Of a stretch of 64,000 nucleotides of DNA, positions 30,062 through 39,199 are shown one piece after another. Origin of the DNA: Candidatus Poseidoniaceae archaeon (lineage in GTDB: Archaea > Thermoplasmatota > Poseidoniia > Poseidoniales > Poseidoniaceae); the NCBI GenBank assembly GCA_030747695.1, contig JASLKG010000009.1:111858-175857 (forward strand), in the 5' to 3' direction. Position numbers and translations under genes: made by a program. Positions within the stretch are counted from its first letter, which is position 1, and every line of letters begins with the position of its first letter. The notes below the pieces were generated by a model. It was not told the origin of the DNA, made no database searches, and was given only the letters and a program-made list of their open reading frames with translations.

Positions 30062-30711
30062 ATTTGTTGTAATGTATTTGAATCATCTCCAATTTCAACA
30101 TCATCAAGGACAGTTAATCTTGCAGCACCCATTCCCGTACCAAGTAGAACAATTTCTTTTGCTCTTGCCACTAGTCTTTCATTCAATCTACCTTCACTAA
30201 TAATAAATCCGGATTTTTCAATTTCTGGTTTGCATATTTCAAAAGTCACGGACTCGACACCACCTAATTTTGAATCACTAATCCAAACGACGCCATCTTC
30301 ATCAAGTACGATGGGCATAACACGATCGCCATCAATAATGCAGTGTTCATGAATGAGTAGGCCAACATCAGCTCCTGCTTCAAAAACTTGATTTGTAATC
30401 TGCTTATATGGTTCCCAATCTCCATGTTTTGTACCGGTGATTTTTCTAGTCCAACGGGGTGCTTTGAAAGAGACTCCCTCTGCATCCATATGTATTTCTT
30501 GATAAAATGGCTTTGTTTCAAAAGTCACATTATTATTTTCAATTTTAATTTTCACCAATCCATGTAAATTTTCAGGTAAAGAAATTTCAGGCAATTTAAT
30601 TCCAAGCGTAATTGCATGACGTTTTAGGCGATTCAAGTGATTTTCCAAGTGATAAACCACTCCATTTCTTGCTCTCACCGTGGTGAAAACCGCGCTTTTC
30701 GGCCCTACCAT
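30028..30711 (-). CDS. pabC: Class IV aminotransferase, probable aminodeoxychorismate lyase
   Basis: AVFTTVRARNGVVYHLENHLNRLKRHA fold-type IV pattern; adjacent to PabBA fusion. Confidence 0.75.
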   Translation of the reverse strand: MVGPKSAVFTTVRARNGVVYHLENHLNRLKRHAITLGIKLPEISLPENLHGLVKIKIENNNVTFETKPFYQEIHMDAEGVSFKAPRWTRKITGTKHGDWEPYKQITNQVFEAGADVGLLIHEHCIIDGDRVMPIVLDEDGVVWISDSKLGGVESVTFEICKPEIEKSGFIISEGRLNERLVARAKEIVLLGTGMGAARLTVLDDVEIGDDSNTLQQICIMALGSGWK

Positions 30712-30718
30712 TATTCAC

Positions 30719-33700
30719 TCACAACAAGTCATCCAAGAAGGATGTGTCTATTCCTGAATTTTGCTGCTGTGTTGGTTGTTGCCACCTTTGTGGTTGCGAT
30801 TGGGTCGATTGAGCAGGACTATCTATTCGCTGTGCTGCGGCATAAATATCCTGTTGAACTTGGGGTTTGATTGGTTCAGGAGGGGGAGTAGAGGGTTGTG
30901 AAAATCCTCCGAATGAACCAACGTCATCCCAACCATCTCGAGCTTGAATTCCCCAAGTTGCTTCTTGTAATTCATAGTCCTTACTTCTTCTACCACCACT
31001 TTTGCCACCGCGGTTACGTACAACTGCTAGAAGTAATATTAAGGCAACCAATATTAATCCCGCTAATAGCAAATTATCAGGTGTTAAGAATTCACCCAAA
31101 TCTGTTGGCTTAGGGTTTTCATCATCCTTCTCATCTGTCCCACTTTCACCTTCATCAGGTTCAATTGAATATGAATCTATTAATTTGCGATATGCATCTT
31201 CATCAGAAGCAGAAACACCAATCCACCAAGTACTCTTGTTACTCAATGAAGGGTAACTTTCTGGGGAAATAATCATTGAATTTGAAGCTGAAACTTCGCC
31301 GACCATTGACGCATCATCTGTGTCAGTAAATTCAGAATTTGCAATGAATACAACATATGATCTAACATTAGGATCGTTAGAGTGAGCCCAACTTACCAGT
31401 AATTTATCATTGATCCATTCTATATCAACGCCTTCGATATTTGGTAAGTATTCACCAGGATCTGTTACTCCATCATCGATTGCTAATGTAGTTGCAACTA
31501 GTAGGGAATCTCTCAGAGCATTACCAGAGGAATCTACGGGTACAACAGCAGCTGTGACAGCGAGGTTTGGAATTACTAACACATCATATGCCAGGATTTT
31601 TATTGTAATTGGCAAATCAGGATTTCTTTCTAGAATCATAATTGGATCACTTGGTCCGTTTCCACCACTACCTACTGAAGTGAAAGAGAATGATGCAGCA
31701 TATATCTCATAGAATTCTATGTCACTTTCACCTGATAAGTCAAACTCAAGCAATACAGCAGTACCATCATCATTTGGTCTATCACTGAGTGAAATTGAAT
31801 CAAGCCGAGGAGGAGGTGTAGAATCTTCCAAATTATTGATTGGAATAACGTCATCCATTAACAAATCGTTGAGGTGGACATTGCCTTTGATGTCATGTAC
31901 AGTAACGGTCACGTACAATTTGACATTAGGTTGAATTTGTGCTGGTGTCCCTGTAAGTAAATCAGTACCGCCGTATAACGCAGTATTAATCTCTATTTGA
32001 ATTGGAGATTTTGCTTCATCTATCCATTGCTTATTCATCACAACACACCCACAACGCCCAGGGTCATTACCTACTTCTGACCAAAGTTCAGTTAGATCAT
32101 CTACAGGATATTCAGCAACCCAGACAACATAATAATCGAAATCATCAGCTTCGGAAGGAGTCCAAGCAACATCTATTGCAGTACCATCATCTTCAGGATG
32201 ATCCCAGGCTTCGAGGGCAGTAATTCTATCAGGAATCCCCCCTCCATCTATAGTGTTAACAAATGGAGTAACTTCTAGGATCGTTACATCTCCAGTATCG
32301 CCATTTAGCCATTTGTCAAATGCAACAGCACCAATGAAGTAGGGCGTACCATCAATTAATGGGAATTCTCCAATAGAATCTACAATACTCATGTTGGTCT
32401 CACAATCAGTTACAACTTTGGCTTCAGTAAACCCATCAACACTAGAAGGCATGAAATCTCCAAAGTCTTCATCTCCTACCGGACGCATATAGATTGTAAT
32501 GAAAGCGCAATCACTAGCTAGAGGATCATTCCATCCTATTTGTACACGACCACCGTCATCTTGCGGTACGTCTTCAGCCCAAACACCTGTTAATTTGGGA
32601 GGAGGAATCCCATCATCTACACCACCAGTTGGGACGATAGGCCCAATTATTGTAGCATTCATTATGTCTTCTTGTCCACTTTGATCAACACAAGTAAATG
32701 CTAACCAATGTGGTCTTCCTGCTTCAAGAGAGATTGTGCTAACATTGCCAATTTCAGGTGCAAATTCTGTATGAATTTCAAGCCCCAAGGCATCACTTAT
32801 TTCTGAAGTAGACGCATAGATTCTAGTGCTTGCAAGATCCAAGGCCGTGCATCTTGCCCATTCGATGAAAACATCACCATCTAATGCAACAAATTGATCG
32901 CCAGAGGAACCAGTTGCCCATTCTGGCGGCATTGGGACTTCATCTGTTGGAATTGCAGGACCAAACGGAGCCGAAGGAGTTCCATATCTTCCATCATTGT
33001 ATTCAACAACCACAACTGCCCAATACGCAACACCATCCTGCAAAGGTTGCCCTCCAATGCTAGTAATTTCCGTCTGTAATCTACTATGGATACTTACTGA
33101 TGCATCAGGAGTGGTTGGTTGTAAATCAGCAACAGTTGGCTGACTTGGCCAAGGCCCTTCATTCAGGTAAATTACATATCTTGAGAAGTCATCATCATGA
33201 ACTAAAGTCCAATTTGCTAATAGAGCGCTACCTCCATCATCGGGACGATCCCACAAAGCAATACCTTGAATTGGAGTTTCAGTTCTGATCCAATCATATG
33301 CAATTTTTACCCACATTGATCCATTTGTTGGTGATTGTAATCTTAAGTCAACATACCGTGTTCCATTGATTAATTTTCCATTATCAATAGCGTATTGCAT
33401 ACTTGTGATTAAATTAGGATCATCAGAAATGTTTAGTGTTGAATTCCATTTCATATCAACAAGTTTCATCCAAGTAGCAGCACCAGCTACTGGAGAAGAA
33501 AGTGTAAGTGGAACTGTTTGCATTGCAACGTTATGTGGACCAGGAGTTCCATCTTCAGTTAGTGTGACCGAATTAGATACATCTACTAGTGCAAAATTCA
33601 TTCCTGGATGTGTGTAATTTGTAACATCAGTAAATGCCAATTGTAACCCTATTGAAAGAGGGTCTGCGCGCCTTAAGTAGCCGCCTGGTACTTCTGTTCC

Positions 33701-36700
33701 ACTATTGAGTTCCCAACCTCTTAATCCATCATTTGTGGAAACCCAGACATAAGAATTAGTTACGACACTGCCACCTGTAGCTCCAGGAACTACAAATCGT
33801 GCAACTATCGAATTACTGGTTGGATTTGCCCCCAATACTGTGACACCATCACTACCTACTGCAATTAGATGAGTCCCATCAGATCGCATACTATTTACAG
33901 GCCAATCTTGCATTGTGAAGACATTAACGCCAGTATTGAATTGTCCAGAAGAACTAACCCAATGGACAAGTGGTCCAATATTAGTTGCAATATGTACTCC
34001 CCATATGTCTGATGTAACAGCAGTAACTGAATTTGAAGGCAATTGATCGAATTGATGCTGAGCAATCACGTTTTGTGTCATAGTATTGAATTGAGTGACT
34101 CCAGGGCGATCAGTTCCCTTTCCATCATGTGACATGAAGAGGCTGTTTTGTGTGATTGTAGTGCCCCCAGTAGTAGTTGAAGTAGTAGTCTTTCCAACCA
34201 AGCCCCAAGTTGAAGTCCCCATCAATCCATTTGCAGGCGCATAAGTTGTGAAGGACATTGTTGTAGTATCATATTGCGACAATCCATTTGGCGTAGCCAT
34301 CCAAATATCACTATCAAATTCAATAATATCCTCAACATAAGAAGTTGGTAAGCCATCTAAAGCAGTCCAAGCAGTCTCCCAATTATTGCCTGTAGCATTC
34401 CAACGACCAATGCCATTGTTAGTGGCAATGTATACCATTTCTATTCCTGATGATCCAGTTACTGTTAGGAATCCATTAATGTTGTTTGAAGGTAAACCTG
34501 CTAACAATCTACCTGCAGTATAGTTTCCTAAAGTCGTATTGAAAACTTGGATACCTGCAGAAGAAGTTCCAGTGCCTTGTAGGCCAATATACAAGTCGTT
34601 ACCGACCTTCTTAATTCCATCTTGATAATTATGTAAACCAGGAGGAAGAGACTGTAGATTTCCAGTAGTTGTATCCAATAGACGTAGTCCTCGATTATTG
34701 CTCGATAAATACAAATCAGTACCAACTAATTCAATGTCTGTTACTGCAGCATTTGCAGGAATAGTCCAACCACGTTGCCATTCAACAGAACCATTTGTGA
34801 GTCTTATTCCTTGTAAAACACCTGAGCCAGTATTCTGCCATGATGCAGATGCAACCCATAAATGCGTTTCATTACCAGCCATTGATGTGATTTGGCCACT
34901 TACCAAATTAGGTAAGGAATGAATAGTATTGACTCCCAATTGATTGATTGTATCTACATGTGAATATCCAGAAGTTCCTCCTGCTTGGCCTATGAGCCAT
35001 TGTGTTCCAAGCCAATCAACAGAAGAAACAGGAGAACCAGTAGATAGAATACTTGCTTGTCCAACAGTAGCTCCGTTTGCAGCCATTATGACTAAACCTC
35101 CACCAATTATATTGTTACCTTGATCTCCAATTTCATATCCAATTACTAATTTGCCACCAGCAAATTCCATTGCACCCCACCAAACAGGATCGGTTGGAAT
35201 ATTATTACTAGAAGTGGTAATTGATGATAACCACTGATTTGTATTGTAGTTATATCTAGAAATTGGCTGTTCATCATCATAATATCCTATATAGAGAATA
35301 TTACTATTATCATCACAAGCAACCGCTGAAGCACTTCCATCGTCAAGACGTTGGACATTAAAACTACTTTCAACAGTGCTATTTGCTAAATTGAATCTAG
35401 CAACGCCACCATTGTTCGCGGTTATTGCAACATGCAACAATCCTGCACACATAGTCATTCCAATTGGATATCCGTTAGGTATGCCGTTACTGCCAGTCCC
35501 CCAACTGTTCCAATTTCCATTGCTATCAAGATGTGAGATTTCACCGGTAGTGCCCTGCCATCCTTGAGTTCTAGCAGTACCTACAACTAAGTCAGTACCA
35601 TTAGTCCATAATTCGTAAACAGTATCATCAGCATTATTTGGCAAACCAGATCCTGGCGTCCATGTAGTAAGCCATTGGAATGATGTTTCATCAAATCTAG
35701 AAACACCATCTGTAGTTGCAAAAAGGATTTCATTATCGAATTCAACAATTTCTCGGATAGGGAAATCCAAGCCATCCCATTCTCCTGCAAGCGACCCATT
35801 TGGTGCGAAGACTTGTAGTTTAGATTCTCCCCATGAAACCCATGTGTGATCAGTTGAAGAGATGAATGAAGTAACCCTATCAACAGATCCTCCAGGAAGT
35901 AATTCACTTACCCAGGAATCACTTGTAACATTGTATAATGCAATGCCTCCACTCCCTTCAGTATTCCACCATTGGCCACTAGCGACAGAAATATGAAGAA
36001 CATCTCCAATAATCTCTAATCCATATACATCTCCGCCATTTTCACTTACTTGTTGTCCTGCATCTAGTGAACTTTTTGAAGAGAAATTAGCAATATCAAT
36101 TCTGTAAACGTTATCCGAAGAATACTGCTGGTGATAGTATAGAGTGTCCCCATATACATTCATGTCATATGGATCACCATCGCCAGAATACAAACTGTTA
36201 CTCTTTTCAATATCGTATACTTCTGTTCCAGAGCTGACATTAATTAATTGGAAACCATCACTGCCACCAACCCATAGATGATCTGGTCTAATGTCAGCAA
36301 CTAGACCAGTAACATCTCCGTTTCCGTCATCTAGAATATTATCTTCAGTCCATGTTGTAAGCCAGGAATTTGCAACGACATCGTAACGTGCAACTCCTAT
36401 TCCGTTTAGACCAACATATGCAACATTACCAATCACTTCTACAACTGCATTTTCTGTTTCTTCTCCTGCTTCCCATGTTCCTGTGACACTGAAACTAGAT
36501 TTGTCTATTAGTCCAACGCCATCATTTGTACCTGCAAATATAGTTGTGCTATTTACCCCAACTGCACTCACACCCCAGTTAGGCAGACCATCTTGAGCGT
36601 TCTGACAATCGTCAATCGAACCAGAAGATGCTGTATATTTGCATACTCCAATATTAGTTCCTGCGTATAAGGTGGTACCATCGATTACAAAATCAAAGAA

Positions 36701-39025
36701 CTGAGTAGGTCGCTTATCCCAACTAGTTCCTTGGGTAAAATCACTTGCAGTTTGCCCATTCCAAATAAGTCCACCTTGTCCTGTGCCGATGTACAGGTTT
36801 CCATTATTTTCTTCTAATGCATAAATTTGGTTGCTAGGCAAAATTTCTTCTGGCCCAGGATTGCCTCTGTCGGGCTCTTCTGTTAATGGGATGAGAATTT
36901 CACCTGTAGTGAGGTCCTTTCTAGCAATTCCAAAACCCGGAAGTCCTAGATGGAGTACAGAGTTTGAACCAGTACCAAGGATAGCTATAGGGGCATAATC
37001 AACATCGTTAATTCCAGTTGAAACCCATGAACCTAAGAATGTATCATTTTCAATAATATATCTGTTCAAACCATCTTCACTTGTACCAATATATGCAATT
37101 CCGGCATGTATTGCAATACCAGTCGGAGCATTACTATCTAAGTCACTATTTTGTTCGTTTAGAGTCGTTACTCCTGTACTTGATTGATTAAAGACTGACA
37201 CACCGTCTTGTAGATGAGAAGCTACTATCCAATCTCCTTCTACATCTAAATTTGAAACATCATCTGAAGCCAGACCATCAGAGGTGTCCCATGTATCTAG
37301 AATATTTCCATTTGGATCAACGATATGAATTCCACTTCCATAAGTTCCGACAATTACATTCGTTCCATCATTTACTATTTGGGAAATCGTATTACCCATT
37401 GGTATTGGTGCTAACCACCTTGCTTGATTCAAAGAATATCTATCTAGGAATGAATCACTACCAGCATAAACAATACCATTGAATTGCATAGCATCTTTCA
37501 TGTCAGTGCTTTGTGGCCCACTTCCAATAACAAGATCTCCTGAATAGAGAGGAGAATTACCTGGTTCTAATATCGCAAAAATGGCAGTAGCTTCACTTGA
37601 AATTAATACTTGATCATTTGCTGGAGCCCTTGATCCTCCTGATGGCCAATAAATGATATTTTGGCCTTCTCCAGATTGTCCGAGTGAGGATAAACTAACA
37701 GTGCTAGTAAAGGTGCCCGAATTAGTATTGTATATGTGTACGTTAGAATCAGTTAAGATTTGTATCTTATTATTTACAAGTGTCATTCCTTTGACATTGT
37801 TAGAAGTAAGCCAGTTACCATTGTTCCAAGTCGCTAACCAAAAATTACCAGAGAGATCTCTTCTTGCAACCCCCGCATCAAATGATGAAATTAGTAGTTG
37901 ATTTCCTGAAATCAAAAACCCACTAACATAGTCAGAATGCAAATTATTTGCAGTTGACCAAGGAGACAAAGCACTCATTGTTGATAAATCCCAAAGCGCA
38001 ACACCGCCGCCAAGTATAGCAGAATAGATAATGCCATTATGCTCAATAGTTTTGAATGGAGTCCCTACAGGCCAATTAGTAGTGCCACTTGCCAATTCTA
38101 ACGTCCACCCGGTTCCGGCACTGTTGAGAGTAAATATTCCCGCCTCACTAAATGCAAACAATTTACCATTGCTAGCTAGATGGATTTGATTAAAACTAGA
38201 GCCAGATGGTTCAGCAGGTAAATCTGCATTCCAACTAGTATCAGTTAGATTTACAGAAAGTAAATCGCCATCTTGAGTTGTCATAATTATTCTGTCACCT
38301 TGAATATCAAGTTCAAGATCATTAACATAATTTTCACCATCAGAATTTTTTATTTGGAATAGATCAATAATGTGAGGTGTATTCATAGCATCCAATATTA
38401 CAATATAATCCCCGATTGCAAGATAAAGGCGCCCATCAACTGGATGTATTGCATAATCTGTAACGTACAAATTAACTGGTTGTAAAGATGTAAAAGGGTC
38501 AGCAGGCGCCAGAACTTCCAATATTAAATCTGTAATTTCTGTTCCAGACGGTATTGTGAAAGTAGCCCCAACATCAGCATTACTGGCAAGACGGCCTTGG
38601 TGAGGATTACTTCCATCAAATCCAAACGATTGTCCAAGCCAACCACTATTTCTCCAATCGAACAAGGTCTGTCCACTATCTGGTGAAATAATCAAAGGCT
38701 CCTGAATTGTAATTCCTGCGCCTCCATCAACTCTTACCTCAAATGAAAGGTTTTGTAGTGTCGCTCCAGGTGCAAATTCCATTGTCCAATCAGTCATGGC
38801 CGGAGCACCATTGGTGCCATCGGCACCAGTCGAATTAAGCAAAACCCATCCTGTATCTTCAGATCCTTCTTTAGGCCAAATTGTAGTATTTGGAGTGTTA
38901 TGTGCACTTACACTTGGAGAAAGAATCGGACCAAGTGATGACAACAACATTATCACAACAAGAACCACTGCTTTGTTCGTTCTATGAGCAGGGCCTACGG
39001 CCCTGTAGAAGGGGTTCATGAACAT
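30719..39025 (-). CDS. Giant (about 2750 aa) secreted multi-propeller surface protein with C-terminal TM and Gln/Pro-rich cytosolic tail
   Basis: Signal peptide, dozens of W..DG/LP.N.V..I two-component-regulator-propeller-like repeats, Fn3-like C-terminal domains, TM (NLLLAGLILVALILLLAVVRNRGG), tail ending FLDDLL. GTG 38968 is an alternative start. Confidence 0.8.
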   Translation of the reverse strand: MFMNPFYRAVGPAHRTNKAVVLVVIMLLSSLGPILSPSVSAHNTPNTTIWPKEGSEDTGWVLLNSTGADGTNGAPAMTDWTMEFAPGATLQNLSFEVRVDGGAGITIQEPLIISPDSGQTLFDWRNSGWLGQSFGFDGSNPHQGRLASNADVGATFTIPSGTEITDLILEVLAPADPFTSLQPVNLYVTDYAIHPVDGRLYLAIGDYIVILDAMNTPHIIDLFQIKNSDGENYVNDLELDIQGDRIIMTTQDGDLLSVNLTDTSWNADLPAEPSGSSFNQIHLASNGKLFAFSEAGIFTLNSAGTGWTLELASGTTNWPVGTPFKTIEHNGIIYSAILGGGVALWDLSTMSALSPWSTANNLHSDYVSGFLISGNQLLISSFDAGVARRDLSGNFWLATWNNGNWLTSNNVKGMTLVNNKIQILTDSNVHIYNTNSGTFTSTVSLSSLGQSGEGQNIIYWPSGGSRAPANDQVLISSEATAIFAILEPGNSPLYSGDLVIGSGPQSTDMKDAMQFNGIVYAGSDSFLDRYSLNQARWLAPIPMGNTISQIVNDGTNVIVGTYGSGIHIVDPNGNILDTWDTSDGLASDDVSNLDVEGDWIVASHLQDGVSVFNQSSTGVTTLNEQNSDLDSNAPTGIAIHAGIAYIGTSEDGLNRYIIENDTFLGSWVSTGINDVDYAPIAILGTGSNSVLHLGLPGFGIARKDLTTGEILIPLTEEPDRGNPGPEEILPSNQIYALEENNGNLYIGTGQGGLIWNGQTASDFTQGTSWDKRPTQFFDFVIDGTTLYAGTNIGVCKYTASSGSIDDCQNAQDGLPNWGVSAVGVNSTTIFAGTNDGVGLIDKSSFSVTGTWEAGEETENAVVEVIGNVAYVGLNGIGVARYDVVANSWLTTWTEDNILDDGNGDVTGLVADIRPDHLWVGGSDGFQLINVSSGTEVYDIEKSNSLYSGDGDPYDMNVYGDTLYYHQQYSSDNVYRIDIANFSSKSSLDAGQQVSENGGDVYGLEIIGDVLHISVASGQWWNTEGSGGIALYNVTSDSWVSELLPGGSVDRVTSFISSTDHTWVSWGESKLQVFAPNGSLAGEWDGLDFPIREIVEFDNEILFATTDGVSRFDETSFQWLTTWTPGSGLPNNADDTVYELWTNGTDLVVGTARTQGWQGTTGEISHLDSNGNWNSWGTGSNGIPNGYPIGMTMCAGLLHVAITANNGGVARFNLANSTVESSFNVQRLDDGSASAVACDDNSNILYIGYYDDEQPISRYNYNTNQWLSSITTSSNNIPTDPVWWGAMEFAGGKLVIGYEIGDQGNNIIGGGLVIMAANGATVGQASILSTGSPVSSVDWLGTQWLIGQAGGTSGYSHVDTINQLGVNTIHSLPNLVSGQITSMAGNETHLWVASASWQNTGSGVLQGIRLTNGSVEWQRGWTIPANAAVTDIELVGTDLYLSSNNRGLRLLDTTTGNLQSLPPGLHNYQDGIKKVGNDLYIGLQGTGTSSAGIQVFNTTLGNYTAGRLLAGLPSNNINGFLTVTGSSGIEMVYIATNNGIGRWNATGNNWETAWTALDGLPTSYVEDIIEFDSDIWMATPNGLSQYDTTTMSFTTYAPANGLMGTSTWGLVGKTTTSTTTGGTTITQNSLFMSHDGKGTDRPGVTQFNTMTQNVIAQHQFDQLPSNSVTAVTSDIWGVHIATNIGPLVHWVSSSGQFNTGVNVFTMQDWPVNSMRSDGTHLIAVGSDGVTVLGANPTSNSIVARFVVPGATGGSVVTNSYVWVSTNDGLRGWELNSGTEVPGGYLRRADPLSIGLQLAFTDVTNYTHPGMNFALVDVSNSVTLTEDGTPGPHNVAMQTVPLTLSSPVAGAATWMKLVDMKWNSTLNISDDPNLITSMQYAIDNGKLINGTRYVDLRLQSPTNGSMWVKIAYDWIRTETPIQGIALWDRPDDGGSALLANWTLVHDDDFSRYVIYLNEGPWPSQPTVADLQPTTPDASVSIHSRLQTEITSIGGQPLQDGVAYWAVVVVEYNDGRYGTPSAPFGPAIPTDEVPMPPEWATGSSGDQFVALDGDVFIEWARCTALDLASTRIYASTSEISDALGLEIHTEFAPEIGNVSTISLEAGRPHWLAFTCVDQSGQEDIMNATIIGPIVPTGGVDDGIPPPKLTGVWAEDVPQDDGGRVQIGWNDPLASDCAFITIYMRPVGDEDFGDFMPSSVDGFTEAKVVTDCETNMSIVDSIGEFPLIDGTPYFIGAVAFDKWLNGDTGDVTILEVTPFVNTIDGGGIPDRITALEAWDHPEDDGTAIDVAWTPSEADDFDYYVVWVAEYPVDDLTELWSEVGNDPGRCGCVVMNKQWIDEAKSPIQIEINTALYGGTDLLTGTPAQIQPNVKLYVTVTVHDIKGNVHLNDLLMDDVIPINNLEDSTPPPRLDSISLSDRPNDDGTAVLLEFDLSGESDIEFYEIYAASFSFTSVGSGGNGPSDPIMILERNPDLPITIKILAYDVLVIPNLAVTAAVVPVDSSGNALRDSLLVATTLAIDDGVTDPGEYLPNIEGVDIEWINDKLLVSWAHSNDPNVRSYVVFIANSEFTDTDDASMVGEVSASNSMIISPESYPSLSNKSTWWIGVSASDEDAYRKLIDSYSIEPDEGESGTDEKDDENPKPTDLGEFLTPDNLLLAGLILVALILLLAVVRNRGGKSGGRRSKDYELQEATWGIQARDGWDDVGSFGGFSQPSTPPPEPIKPQVQQDIYAAAQRIDSPAQSTQSQPQRWQQPTQQQNSGIDTSFLDDLL
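38989..39005 (-). other. Hairpin CAGGGCC-GTA-GGCCCTG (minus strand) at the start of the giant propeller gene
   Basis: Perfect 7-bp inverted repeat, 3-nt loop. Confidence 0.8.
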
Positions 39026-39199
39026 TCAGCCGCATTCTATCATATATGAAGCGACTGCACTCCTGTTATACTCTTGAATCACAATTTCCTATCTATTTTG
39101 GTGATTTGGTGAAGGGTCCAAATTTGTACTAATAGACCCCTTTCATCACACAAAGGTCAAACACGGCACGCAATGCAGGGCAGTACTGGGGGAGTTGTA

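Noticed and set aside
30637-38987. Many short plus-strand ORFs antisense to the giant surface protein
   Set aside because: No recognisable domains or consistent ribosome sites; the minus-strand frame is continuous for 8.3 kb with repeat structure.
39026-39172. Largest clear intergenic region checked for tRNA or ncRNA
   Set aside because: No cloverleaf or recognisable RNA; AT-rich, looks like a divergent promoter region.
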